From assembly GCA_022447625.1 (NCBI GenBank), contig JAKVAX010000026.1, forward strand, positions 1 to 45,830: a DNA stretch of 45,830 nt. Reading direction: 5' to 3'. Shown here piece by piece: positions 8,864-17,174 of this stretch. This stretch comes from Flavobacteriales bacterium. Its GTDB lineage: Bacteria; Bacteroidota; Bacteroidia; Flavobacteriales_D; Sanyastnellaceae. The translations under genes were made by a program, and so were the position numbers. Within the stretch, counting starts at the first letter, position 1; each line of letters begins with the position of its first letter. The notes below the pieces were generated by a model. It made no database searches. It was not told where the DNA came from and saw only the letters and a program-made list of their open reading frames with translations.

Positions 8864-10156
8864 TTATCGCGTCACCTGGATGATCGTCCGGTGATTATCT
8901 CCATTCGGGTATACAAACTCTACGAAATAAGACCCTCGTGACAGTTCGTTCACTTGGAACTCACGAATGGGATCTGAGCCATTCGCTTGTTCAAGAACCA
9001 CTTGGCCTTGCATGTTGAGGATGCGAATAGAAGATACCAATGAGAGGTCTCCTTTAAACCAAATGCGATCACTTGCTGGATTCGGGTATACCGTGAATTC
9101 TTCGCGCTTGAATAATGCTGAGCGAATATCGCTGTAATGAATACTTCCGTCGGTGTCAATCTGTTTCAGACGATAGTAGTTCACTCCGATTTCTGGATGA
9201 TAATCAACCATGAAGTATTCGTTTTCATAGTCGCTGTACCCAGCTGCAGGGGTGCTACCAACCGTTTTCCATTCTTCAAGATCCATGCTTCGCTGCACTT
9301 CGAATGACTCAGTGCGTTGCTCGCTTGCTGTTCTCCACAACAAGTTGACGCGGTCATCTGAGGGAGCGGCATTGAATTCGGTAATCTCTACAGGCAAGAA
9401 TACTTGTGGACAGTCTTCTATAAAGCTTCCTGGTTGGTTGGTCCAAGTGACATTGTACTCCATCTCGATATTCACAGGCGTGAATACCGTATAGTCTGCA
9501 TTGAGTTGACGAAACTGGAATGTCCCTTGACCATTGAATACACCATCTGTGGTGAACTGTCCAATCAATACACGATACTGCCCATCGATTACACCTTGAG
9601 TTGAAGGTGGCGCCCAGAAGCCTGATACAACCGAACCAATGGAAAGTGCTGGTTCGTTGAATGAACCACCAGCTTCAAAGTTCGTTGAAGGATCACTGCT
9701 TGGATCTGGTACCCATGTAATACCGCTGGCATCAGCTGAATAAGGATCGCCAATGGTGAAATACGAATCGAATTCAGCTTGAGGGAATACACCAAAGAAG
9801 GCGGGGTTCAATACATTTCCAAGGAAACCTCCGAAAGGAGATTGGTAGAATTGATTTGCACCAGTACATCCTGGACACTCGAGAATCATAGGGTATGAAA
9901 TCCCTCCCACGTATACACCGGATATCGCTTGTAGTTCGTAAAAGTCTTGATTCATACAGGCATACACTCTCCAAGTACGAGGAAGAGATGTAAATCCTGC
10001 TTCGGTTTGGATCGTCGCAGCGAGCGCTGGATCGATTGGGACTTCTTGAATAGAAATACCATCAAACACCTGAGCACCCACAGTATTGTAGAAGCCACTT
10101 CCACACAACAGCGCTACAATCAGCGCCTTCTCCAGCAATTGTCTTAAAGCAAGCAT
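8864..10156 (-). CDS. Secreted protein with T9SS type A sorting domain
   Basis: A 430-residue protein with a signal peptide (about 1-28, ending NTVGAQ). The middle part is unrecognised. A fibronectin-like strand region with LPVEITEFNAAPSDDRVNLLWRT follows (about 255-345), as often precedes the sorting domain. The C-terminal 75 residues (VYPNPASDRIWFKG through GSYFVEFVYPNG to IIQVTR) are the Por/T9SS type A sorting signal. It is expected to be exported across the outer membrane and anchored or released. It stands alone and is divergent from the potassium channel gene. Confidence 0.88.
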   Translation of the reverse strand: MLALRQLLEKALIVALLCGSGFYNTVGAQVFDGISIQEVPIDPALAATIQTEAGFTSLPRTWRVYACMNQDFYELQAISGVYVGGISYPMILECPGCTGANQFYQSPFGGFLGNVLNPAFFGVFPQAEFDSYFTIGDPYSADASGITWVPDPSSDPSTNFEAGGSFNEPALSIGSVVSGFWAPPSTQGVIDGQYRVLIGQFTTDGVFNGQGTFQFRQLNADYTVFTPVNIEMEYNVTWTNQPGSFIEDCPQVFLPVEITEFNAAPSDDRVNLLWRTASEQRTESFEVQRSMDLEEWKTVGSTPAAGYSDYENEYFMVDYHPEIGVNYYRLKQIDTDGSIHYSDIRSALFKREEFTVYPNPASDRIWFKGDLSLVSSIRILNMQGQVVLEQANGSDPIREFQVNELSRGSYFVEFVYPNGDNHRTIIQVTR

Positions 10157-10257
10157 AGTCCCGAGTTTCGGTCTCTAAAAGTTAAAGCAGTCGTAATATA
10201 CTAAAAATCACGGAGACAGTATGTTAACAATCTCGTGACTGAAGCCGTATAGATCAC

Positions 10258-10265
10258 TATTTTAG
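10258..10265 (+). promoter_or_regulatory. Candidate -7-like box of the KirBac gene
   Basis: TATTTTAG differs by one base from TAnnTTTG and ends 5 nt before the ATG, a spacing seen at several other genes here. An imperfect inverted repeat (TCACGGAGA with TCTCGTGA, 10208-10237) lies in the same 114-bp divergent spacer. Confidence 0.35.
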
Positions 10266-10270
10266 CAGTC

Positions 10271-11197
10271 ATGAGTGAACGCATAAACGACCCTGGCTTT
10301 GGTGCTAAGTACGAGAGGAAAACCAAGCGAATCATCAATCATGATGGGAGTTTCAACGTTAGACGTAAAGGAGTAGACACCGGTCTACGAAGTTTGTATG
10401 AAGCCTTAATTGGCATGAAACTACTACCGTTCTTAGGAGTGGTACTTGCTACCTATCTCTTACTAAATGCATTTTTTGCCACTCTTTATTTCCTAAATGG
10501 GGTTGAGCACCTTCAAGGGGCTACCCCTGATTCTCTTTTTGATGAGTGGCTCACCTGTTTCTTCTTTAGTTTCCAAACTTTCACAACGGTAGGATATGGC
10601 TTCCTTTCTCCGATGGGAATGACGGCGAACTTCATTGCTGCCGTTGAAGCGTTGTGCGGACTATTGGGTTTTGCCCTTGCCACTGGTTTGCTCTACGGAC
10701 GATTCTCGAAGCCCCGAGCGAAGTTGATCTACAGCAAGAATGCTCTTATGTCTCCATTTAAAGACGGCAAGGCGTTGATGTTCCGCGTGGCGAATAAAAG
10801 AAGCAACGTCTTAATGCAAATGGAGGCTACGGTTATTTTGATGTTGAAAGACGACCCAATGATCCCACATCAACGTAGCTACTATCGATTGGATCTTCAG
10901 GTGAGTCGAATCCACTTTCTACCCTTAAGCTGGACCATCGTACACCCAGTGACAGAAGAGAGTCCATTCTTCGGCAAGACCCCAGAAGAACTGATTAAGA
11001 AGGAGGCTGAGCTGCTCATATTAATCACCGGTTTTGATGATACCTTCAATCAGATAGTACACTCAAGGTTCTCGTACACATGCGAGGAGTTTGTACATGA
11101 TGCCAAGTTTAAAATTCCGTATGAAATTGACACAGCCGGCGACATAGTATTAGATATCGAAGACATTAACGCATACAAACTAACGAATACAGCATGA
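10271..11197 (+). CDS. KirBac-type inward-rectifier potassium channel
   Basis: This 308-residue inner-membrane channel resembles prokaryotic inward rectifiers. Segments in order are: a cytosolic N-terminus with a DGSFNVRRKG slide-helix region, TM1 (about 55-80), a pore helix and selectivity filter FTTVGYGF (about 98-112), TM2 (about 120-145, ALCGLLGFALATGLLYGRFS), then a long cytosolic beta-rich Kir domain containing SKNALMSPFKDGKALMFRVANKRSN. The length suits the family. It overlaps the next gene by four bases (ATGA), so the downstream protein is made in coupled fashion and may be a partner. Confidence 0.92.
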   Translation: MSERINDPGFGAKYERKTKRIINHDGSFNVRRKGVDTGLRSLYEALIGMKLLPFLGVVLATYLLLNAFFATLYFLNGVEHLQGATPDSLFDEWLTCFFFSFQTFTTVGYGFLSPMGMTANFIAAVEALCGLLGFALATGLLYGRFSKPRAKLIYSKNALMSPFKDGKALMFRVANKRSNVLMQMEATVILMLKDDPMIPHQRSYYRLDLQVSRIHFLPLSWTIVHPVTEESPFFGKTPEELIKKEAELLILITGFDDTFNQIVHSRFSYTCEEFVHDAKFKIPYEIDTAGDIVLDIEDINAYKLTNTA

Positions 11198-11718
11198 TAA
11201 CCATTGGAGCTAAAATCGAACACCCATCGAAAGGAGAAGGGGTGATTTTCGGAGAAACAGAGAATACGTGGAGGATCTATTTTAAAGATTCTGGAGAGGA
11301 AGAAATTGGAAAAGCATACGATGGTCTTGCCCTGATTGAACCTGGTGACGACAATGCGAGCACTGGTATTACCCTCGAAGACGTTGTAGCGGCTGTTGAG
11401 AACGTATTTGATAGCTATTACGATGCTACAGAGATTGTAGAGATGGCAGATAAGTGGGATGGAGGAACACTCATTCTTCAACCAGGTGATACCGATATGC
11501 AAGGGAAGGAGATTCCAATTGATACCTTCTTCCATAAGATTGTGATGATGCGTGACCGTCTTCGTGTTCTCGAACAAAATGTAAATAGTCACAAGACCTT
11601 GACCGAGTCAGAGAAGATCCAATTGCAACAATACATTACGCGCATTTACGGAAGCATGACCACCTTCAATGTGCTTTTCAAGAACAAGAATGATTCCTTC
11701 GTTGGAGAGAAAAAATAG
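11194..11718 (+). CDS. Unknown protein coupled to the potassium channel
   Basis: A 174-residue soluble protein with no signal peptide or membrane segment. The N-terminal 45 residues (GAKIEHPSKGEGVIFGETENTWRI) look like a small SH3/KOW-like barrel of the sort that begins HPxxGxGxV. The rest is acidic and helical and ends in a Lys-rich tail. The ATG overlaps the channel stop (ATGA), the clearest hint to its role. I do not recognise the family, and a regulatory function for the channel is only inference. Confidence 0.75.
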   Translation: MITIGAKIEHPSKGEGVIFGETENTWRIYFKDSGEEEIGKAYDGLALIEPGDDNASTGITLEDVVAAVENVFDSYYDATEIVEMADKWDGGTLILQPGDTDMQGKEIPIDTFFHKIVMMRDRLRVLEQNVNSHKTLTESEKIQLQQYITRIYGSMTTFNVLFKNKNDSFVGEKK

Positions 11719-11830
11719 GATGGCGCTATCAACAATTGTTCATAACCATTGTGAAAATCAAGTTGATAAGGTTGAGTTGAAACATTTGGAAGAAGAGAAT
11801 TATATTTTCAACTTCACATCAAGCAATCAG

Positions 11831-12081
11831 CGAAAAAGATCTAAAAATCTTTCGAACTGAAAGCTTAATCTGAACAGGTTGCGATCTGTTTAGAGTCAGG
11901 AAAACCCGGAAACGGGAATTTCTAACCGATGGATTGCTTTGGTAATCTGTCATAACATAAAAGCACCGACAAAAGGTTGAACACAGGAAGTTTTTTGTCG
12001 GTCTTTCCTGAGAAACGGAAGTTTCTTAGGCGAAGGTTAAAAGCTGAAGGTCCGGGTGCATCAAGGGCTGTAGGCGCTTCG
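11831..12081 (+). ncRNA. Candidate structured RNA in a 442-bp gene-free gap
   Basis: The gap between two convergent genes (11719-12160) holds no credible ORF but a series of local hairpins: 11831-11854 (CGAAA..GAT/ATCTTTCG), AACAG/CTGTT (11873-11890), CCCG-GAAA-CGGG (11905-11916), GATTGC-TTTG-GTAATC (11932-11947), a perfect 10-bp ACCGACAAAA/TTTTGTCGGT (11965-12002) and CCTGAGAAAC-GGAA-GTTTCTTAGG (12007-12030). CGAAG (12031-12035) can pair with CTTCG (12077-12081) to close a larger domain. Two loops are GNRA tetraloops when read on the plus strand, which favours that strand. It matches no RNA family I could recognise (not tmRNA, SRP RNA or RNase P by their conserved cores). Confidence 0.35.
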
Positions 12082-12160
12082 AAAAAAGAGGCCGCGCACG
12101 AATTTCCATCCATGTCCACGTTGTTCAATTGGAGTCGGTGCTTGTATTTTTCCCTCTTTT

Positions 12161-12763
12161 TTACTGAACTCCGATGTACTTGTGTGTTTGCAGGCTGATT
12201 CGCCATTGTGCATTCTCACGAATGTGATTCAGGATAATCGGAATGCTGTTGTCGCGAACGTCCCACTCAGGCTGGAGGTAAAGCTGAGCATCTGCGTGCA
12301 TTCTATTTCCATGTCCTTCACCCCATTCAATATCGTGCTTGTTGTATACGATTACCTTTAGCTCATGAGATACCTTGTAGAATTCATCCAAAGGCTCCTT
12401 GAATTTCTTAGGTGAGAAAGTGATCCAATCCCAGATGCCAGTAAGTGGATGGGTCCCGCTGGTCTCGATGTGTGTACGAACGCCTGCTTCTTTGAGTCTT
12501 TTGCTCAACGCTTCTAGATTGTGCATACAAGGCTCACCACCTGTAACAACTACAATCTTAGAGCCTGACTCCACTACATTTTGAACGAGTTCGTCAACGG
12601 CAATCTTCGGATGAATATCCGCATTCCAACTTTCTTTGACATCGCACCAGAAACAGCCTACGTCACAACCACCAAGGCGCAGAAAGTACGCAGGGGTGCC
12701 TGTGAAAGCGCCCTCGCCTTGAATGGTATAGAATTGTTCCATAACTGGAAGTAGACTCGCCAC
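12161..12763 (-). CDS. queE: 7-carboxy-7-deazaguanine synthase QueE
   Basis: This 200-residue radical-SAM enzyme makes the 7-deazapurine core of queuosine from 6-carboxy-tetrahydropterin. The N-terminal MEQFYTIQGEGAFTGTPAYF motif precedes the cluster motif CDVGCFWCD (CxxxCxxC). VTGGEPCMHN and ETSGTHPL motifs follow, then a C-terminal YLQPEWDVRD segment. Length is normal. The 55-bp gap to the upstream reductase gene leaves co-transcription possible. No other queuosine gene is in the window. Confidence 0.95.
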   Translation of the reverse strand: MASLLPVMEQFYTIQGEGAFTGTPAYFLRLGGCDVGCFWCDVKESWNADIHPKIAVDELVQNVVESGSKIVVVTGGEPCMHNLEALSKRLKEAGVRTHIETSGTHPLTGIWDWITFSPKKFKEPLDEFYKVSHELKVIVYNKHDIEWGEGHGNRMHADAQLYLQPEWDVRDNSIPIILNHIRENAQWRISLQTHKYIGVQ

Positions 12764-12818
12764 GATATTGAAATTTCCCGCAAAGGTAGGGTATCAGGTC
12801 GAGCTGAGCCTTACTTCC

Positions 12819-13922
12819 TTATTCGTCGAAACTCACTTTTACTTGTTGAGTTGTTGGGTGTGCCTGACAAGTAAGAATATATCCTTCCTCAATTTCTTGA
12901 TCTGTAAGTGCGAAGTTGCTGTCCATACGTACCTTACCTTCTACGAGCTTCGCACGACACGTTGTACAAACTCCTCCCTGACAAGAATATGGAGCATCGG
13001 CACCAACATTCAGCGCTGCATCCAGAATAGAGCCACCGTCAGTGTCTAACTGAGTCTCGAACGCTTCGTCATCAACCACAATCGTCACTGCTGCTTTTCC
13101 TGAGAAGGCTTCTCCTTCATCCTCTGCTGGTTCTTCAGCAGGTGTTGAAAGCGCGGCTAGTATTTCTTGTCCTGGATTCTCGAAGAACTCAAGGTGGATG
13201 TGTTCCTTAGCCACGCCATTATCAATGAGAGCGTTGTTCACGGAAGTCATCATACCTGAAGGACCGCAAATGAAGTATTCCTTTGACATGTCATCCTTGA
13301 TGAACGAGTAGATCAGTTCAAGGGTCTTGCCGAAAGTGATTCGTCCGTTGAATAAAGGAACATCAATACTTCCGTCAGAAAGGATGTGGTAAATGTCTAG
13401 GCGATCGTCTTTGGCTAAGGAATCCAGCTCGTCGTAAAACATAATCGACTCCTTAGAACGATTGCCATAAAATAACGTCACACGGCTATTTGGTTCTTCT
13501 TTGAGAACAGTCTTTGCAATAGAAAGGAGTGGGGTGATTCCACTACCCGCACCGAAGAGAATGACATGACGTGCCAACGAGGCATCAGGCTTCAGGGTGA
13601 AGTTACCTTGGGGAGCCATAACTTGCATCACATCTCCTGTTTGAAGACTGCGGTTCGCGTGTGTGCTTGCTCGCCCGCCAGGCACTTCTTTCACGGCCAC
13701 CTGGAATTTTCCTTCATGTGGGGCCGAGCAAATACTGTAAGCGCGATGTAATTCTTCGTCTTTTAGATCAAAGCAGAACGTAATATACTGCCCTGATTCA
13801 AAAGCAAATGTTTCCTCATGACCTTCGGTGTCTAAGGTCAATCTCACTGCGTCTGCTGTCAAGCGTTCGACGCATTTCAACTTCAATGGCGTAAACTTCA
13901 TTGTAATCTGAACGAAATCCAA
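12819..13922 (-). CDS. PaaE-like ferredoxin-NAD(P)H oxidoreductase with 2Fe-2S domain
   Basis: A 367-residue electron-transfer protein. It has an FAD-binding barrel (about 10-105, with RAYSICSAP), an NAD(P)-binding domain (about 110-235, with GAGSGITPLLSIAK and CGPSGMM), an Ala/Glu-rich linker, then a plant-type 2Fe-2S domain (about 280-367) with SCQGGVCTTCRAK and a final LTCQAHP cysteine. This order matches PaaE, the reductase of phenylacetyl-CoA epoxidase. No paaABC genes are nearby, so it may serve another oxygenase or desaturase. It lies 7 bp from the upstream thioredoxin-like gene and probably shares its transcript. Confidence 0.88.
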   Translation of the reverse strand: MDFVQITMKFTPLKLKCVERLTADAVRLTLDTEGHEETFAFESGQYITFCFDLKDEELHRAYSICSAPHEGKFQVAVKEVPGGRASTHANRSLQTGDVMQVMAPQGNFTLKPDASLARHVILFGAGSGITPLLSIAKTVLKEEPNSRVTLFYGNRSKESIMFYDELDSLAKDDRLDIYHILSDGSIDVPLFNGRITFGKTLELIYSFIKDDMSKEYFICGPSGMMTSVNNALIDNGVAKEHIHLEFFENPGQEILAALSTPAEEPAEDEGEAFSGKAAVTIVVDDEAFETQLDTDGGSILDAALNVGADAPYSCQGGVCTTCRAKLVEGKVRMDSNFALTDQEIEEGYILTCQAHPTTQQVKVSFDE

Positions 13923-13929
13923 TTAATGT

Positions 13930-14406
13930 TTAATAAGACAACCAGTCCTTCGCTTTGTTCATGAAATCTTCAGAATCCCATTCTCGAGGGTCTGTCATGC
14001 TTGCAACGATCTCTCCTTCTTCATTGAGGAGGTAGGTAGTTGGAATGGTATAGACGCCATAGCTCTTAAGCGAATTATCGAGCTGGTACATCGGAAATGT
14101 TAGGTCAAACTTGTTGCGTACTTGTTCAATCAACTCCGGGTTGTCATCCGTCACACAAATCACGGTGAAAAATCCTTCATCGTGCGCCTTTTGTAATGAA
14201 GGCATTTCACGCATGCAAGGGCCACACCACGAAGCGTAAAAGTTAATAAGCATAGGGCCGTCGTGAAGCTCGATCACACTCTGCACTTGTTCGTTCTCTT
14301 TCACGTTGATTTGAGCGCTATCCATGTTTGGCGGTACTTTGTACCTCCAGTAGTAGAAGCCGAGAAGAACAAGGCCTATAAGCAGGTAGGGAAAGATTCG
14401 TTTCAT
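13930..14406 (-). CDS. TlpA-like thioredoxin-fold protein
   Basis: A 158-residue thiol-disulfide protein anchored by an N-terminal membrane segment (about 3-22). The fold carries the redox motif WCGPC (YASWCGPCMREMPSL) near residue 62 and the cis-Pro segment YTIPTTYLLN near 120. It probably acts in the periplasm as a reductant. The ATG overlaps the stop of the upstream gene (ATGA), so it is translated together with that Cys-containing secreted protein, which could be its client. Confidence 0.88.
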   Translation of the reverse strand: MKRIFPYLLIGLVLLGFYYWRYKVPPNMDSAQINVKENEQVQSVIELHDGPMLINFYASWCGPCMREMPSLQKAHDEGFFTVICVTDDNPELIEQVRNKFDLTFPMYQLDNSLKSYGVYTIPTTYLLNEEGEIVASMTDPREWDSEDFMNKAKDWLSY

Positions 14407-15032
14407 TTATCTGAGCCCATCTGGGAGAATAAAACTTGTAGTTCTGAAGCCTTTACTGCTTCATATTCAGAAGGAACCACGAACAACGATGCATCAGGTG
14501 TTCTTTCATTCATGTCGGAAGCCACATACTTAGCATTTCCCGCGGTTGAACTTAGGGTAAAAGACATGGGAGTGCCTTCGACGTTTGGTAATAATGGATG
14601 TTGTAGGTTGTGCGATGTATCAAGCAGCAATTCATCATTACCGCTGAGTACACTCTGGCACTCCCTGTTCAAAACCGTTTTGCAACATGCGTCCAACGCC
14701 ACAGTGATTGGGGTTTTCAGCGTTACCTGATCTTTAGGGGTGATGATGGCAATCTTCTTTCCGAGAAATTCAACCAACACATATTGTTGTTGCTTGTTCA
14801 TATCGGTAAGCACCACGCGACTTCCGTTTTCAGAAACTTCCTCCCAACGAGAAACGCCATTGGCTGCGCATGAAATCCAAATCGTAGACGCTGCCTTGCC
14901 TATAACACCCGAGTCCGAAGCTTCGGTGTATAAGGTATAAGTGATGGAGCCAACGAATTCAGGACTGTTTGATTCGTCTATGACGAAGCCCATGAAAAGA
15001 AGGGGTACTGCTATGAGCAACAAATACTTCAT
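14403..15032 (-). CDS. Secreted protein of unknown function coupled to the TlpA-like gene
   Basis: A 209-residue protein from the ATG at 15032 (MKYLLLIAVPLLFMGFV signal peptide). An in-frame TTG 15 nt earlier is less likely. The body is beta-rich and includes a cluster of four cysteines (ISCAANG, ALDACCKTV, NRECQSV). A DUF4412-like fold is possible but not shown. It ends in ATGA overlap with the TlpA-like gene and starts about 16 bp after the E1 gene, so the run forms one operon. I do not recognise a function. Confidence 0.75.
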   Translation of the reverse strand: MKYLLLIAVPLLFMGFVIDESNSPEFVGSITYTLYTEASDSGVIGKAASTIWISCAANGVSRWEEVSENGSRVVLTDMNKQQQYVLVEFLGKKIAIITPKDQVTLKTPITVALDACCKTVLNRECQSVLSGNDELLLDTSHNLQHPLLPNVEGTPMSFTLSSTAGNAKYVASDMNERTPDASLFVVPSEYEAVKASELQVLFSQMGSDK

Positions 15033-15048
15033 ATATCGAAGATACAAA

Positions 15049-17127
15049 TCACCAGTTTAAGACCTCTTCGATCTTTGCAGCTACTTTATCTGCGCTTGGA
15101 AGCATCGTTGATTCCAGAATGCTGTTCAATGGAATAGCAGGTGTCTCCACAGCCCCAACGGTCATTACTGGAGCGTCAAGAGAAGCGAAACACTTTTCTG
15201 AGATCTTACCGGCAATGGATTGTGCGAAACTGTTGCCAACAGGCTCTTCAGTCACCACGAGACATCGATTGTTCTTTTGAACACTGCTAACGATGAGCTC
15301 CTCATCGAGAGGGTTGATGCTACGCAAGTCAATGATTTCAACCTGACCAGGGAACTGCTTAGCCGCAGTCTGACTCCAGTAAACACCCATACCATAGGTG
15401 ATGATGCTTACTGTGGTATCATCTGAAGTAGCTTCTTGAACCACCCGTCCTTTTCCAATTGGAATAACATAGTCACGCGCAGGCTCTACACTCTTCGCAT
15501 CTTCTGTTCCTGGAATTTTTGACCAGTACAGTCCTTTGTGTTCCAGCATGACTACTGGATTAGGATCTAGGTAAGCTGCCTTCAACAAGCCTTTAAGATC
15601 GGCTCCCGTTGATGGGTAACAAACTTTGACTCCTCGAATGTTCGAAAGCACGGACTCTACACTTGAGCTGTGGTACGGACCACCGCTTCCGTAGGCCCCA
15701 ATAGGGACACGGATCACAGAGTACACAGGCCATTGTCCATTCGAGAGATAGTATGAACGACTTGCTTCAGTGAAGAGTTGGTTCAAACCTGGCCAGATAT
15801 AGTCAGCGAACTGAACCTCAACGATAGGACGGGCACCAGCAGCACTCATACCTACGGTTGATCCAATGATATATGCTTCTTGGATGGGCGTGTTGAATAC
15901 GCGCTCATCACCAAATTTTTGTGCTAGCGTAGCGGCTTCACGGAATACACCGCCCAGTCTACCTCCAACGTCTTGACCATAGAGCAAGCTCTCAGGATGA
16001 TCTTCCATGATCTCTTGCACTGCAAAGAGTGCACAGTCTACCATCAAGGTTGGTTCTTTACCTGCAGGAGAGCGTTCTCCTTTTTCTTCTGTTACTGGAG
16101 TCGGGGCCCAAACATGTGAGAGCAGGTCTTCAGGACGAGGATCTTCGGCCTCTTGTGCTCGTTTGAAATCAGATTCAACGAGTTCACGGGCTTCGGATTC
16201 TATGCTTTCGAGCTGCGCGCTTTCAAATCCGAGCTCGATCAGTTCTTTCTTAAATCGTGGGTAAGGATCTCGCTTTCCATGTTCGTCGAGGTCATCTCGA
16301 TACCATTCCCGTCGTACACCAGAAGTGTGGTGACCAAGGAGTGGAACAGATGCATGCACCATGAACGGACGACGTTCAGTGCGCGCAAGTTCAATGACTT
16401 CTTGCATGGTTTCAAACGACTTCATGAAGTCGGCACCATCAATTGAACGTACTTCAATGCCAGGGAAGGCTTTAGCGAAAACCGTAGCGTCTCCAAATCT
16501 GATTTCTTCCGCGTTAGCGCTGATATCCCATTCGTTATCTTGAACTAAATAGACAATTGGGTACTGCTTCAATGAAGCCATGTGAAAGGCTTCCGCAACT
16601 TCCCCTTCGGTCATCGCTGCGTCACCAATCGAACAAACGACTACTGGCTTGTCGCCGTCAATAACCTTGATTCCTTGTTCCTCTAAGTACTGAATACCCA
16701 TAGCAACTCCTGTAGAAGGAATAGCCTGCATACCCGTAGCAGAAGATTGGTGAGGGATTTTAGGCATCCCTTCACGGTTCAAACTTGGATGACTGTAGTA
16801 GGTACGTCCGCCAGAGAATGGATCGTCTCGCTTGGCCAAGAGCTGAAGCATCAACTCGTAGGGAGTCATGCCAATCCCGAGAAGAATGCTATCATCACGG
16901 TAATAAGCGCTCAAGTAATCTTGCGCTCCGAGTTGAAGTCCGCATGCCAACTGTATTGCCTCATGTCCTCGCGAGGTGGCGTGAACGTACTTGGCGGTCA
17001 TCTTTGCGTTTTCCTCGTAAAGATCAGACATGGCTCTTGCTGTCGACATAAGTCGATAAGAGTTAAGTAGCGTGTCTGCACTGATTTTAGATTCGTTCGC
17101 GGTGTTGACTTCTGTGCGCTCTTCCAT
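15049..17127 (-). CDS. Fused alpha/beta E1 of a 2-oxoacid (branched-chain) dehydrogenase
   Basis: A 692-residue thiamine diphosphate enzyme joining the E1 alpha half (about 1-345) and the E1 beta half (about 355-692) in one chain. This fused form is common in Bacteroidota. The TPP motif begins GDAAMTEGEVAEAFHMASL and ends LVQDN. The beta half has PIQEAYIIGSTVGMSAAGARP and FADYIWPGLNQL. The substrate is probably branched-chain 2-oxoacids, feeding branched fatty acids or amino-acid breakdown; pyruvate cannot be excluded. E2 and E3 are not in the window. It lies 47 bp after cysN on the same strand and carries one variant CGCTAACGCGGAA word. Confidence 0.93.
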   Translation of the reverse strand: MEERTEVNTANESKISADTLLNSYRLMSTARAMSDLYEENAKMTAKYVHATSRGHEAIQLACGLQLGAQDYLSAYYRDDSILLGIGMTPYELMLQLLAKRDDPFSGGRTYYSHPSLNREGMPKIPHQSSATGMQAIPSTGVAMGIQYLEEQGIKVIDGDKPVVVCSIGDAAMTEGEVAEAFHMASLKQYPIVYLVQDNEWDISANAEEIRFGDATVFAKAFPGIEVRSIDGADFMKSFETMQEVIELARTERRPFMVHASVPLLGHHTSGVRREWYRDDLDEHGKRDPYPRFKKELIELGFESAQLESIESEARELVESDFKRAQEAEDPRPEDLLSHVWAPTPVTEEKGERSPAGKEPTLMVDCALFAVQEIMEDHPESLLYGQDVGGRLGGVFREAATLAQKFGDERVFNTPIQEAYIIGSTVGMSAAGARPIVEVQFADYIWPGLNQLFTEASRSYYLSNGQWPVYSVIRVPIGAYGSGGPYHSSSVESVLSNIRGVKVCYPSTGADLKGLLKAAYLDPNPVVMLEHKGLYWSKIPGTEDAKSVEPARDYVIPIGKGRVVQEATSDDTTVSIITYGMGVYWSQTAAKQFPGQVEIIDLRSINPLDEELIVSSVQKNNRCLVVTEEPVGNSFAQSIAGKISEKCFASLDAPVMTVGAVETPAIPLNSILESTMLPSADKVAAKIEEVLNW
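16507..16519 (-). repeat. Variant 13-bp word CGCTAACGCGGAA
   Basis: One mismatch (G to A at position 6) to the main word. It lies in sense orientation within the E1 gene and is read Ala-Asn-Ala-Glu. The same variant occurs at 40751-40763. Confidence 0.55.
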
Positions 17128-17174
17128 TGCTCATGATTGGGGTTGCAAGTTACAACCTTTCATCGAGCAGATAC

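Noticed and set aside
11871-12081. SRP RNA, RNase P RNA or tmRNA in the gap
   Set aside because: Fragments such as CAGG..CCGGAAA and GTCCGGG look suggestive, but the conserved cores of these RNAs (for example the SRP GGAA-loop context and the RNase P P4 strands) are not present.
11922-12206. 94-codon minus-strand ORF in the hairpin-rich gap
   Set aside because: It reads across hairpin arms and overlaps the end of queE. It has no recognisable motif and odd composition, and structured RNA explains the region better.
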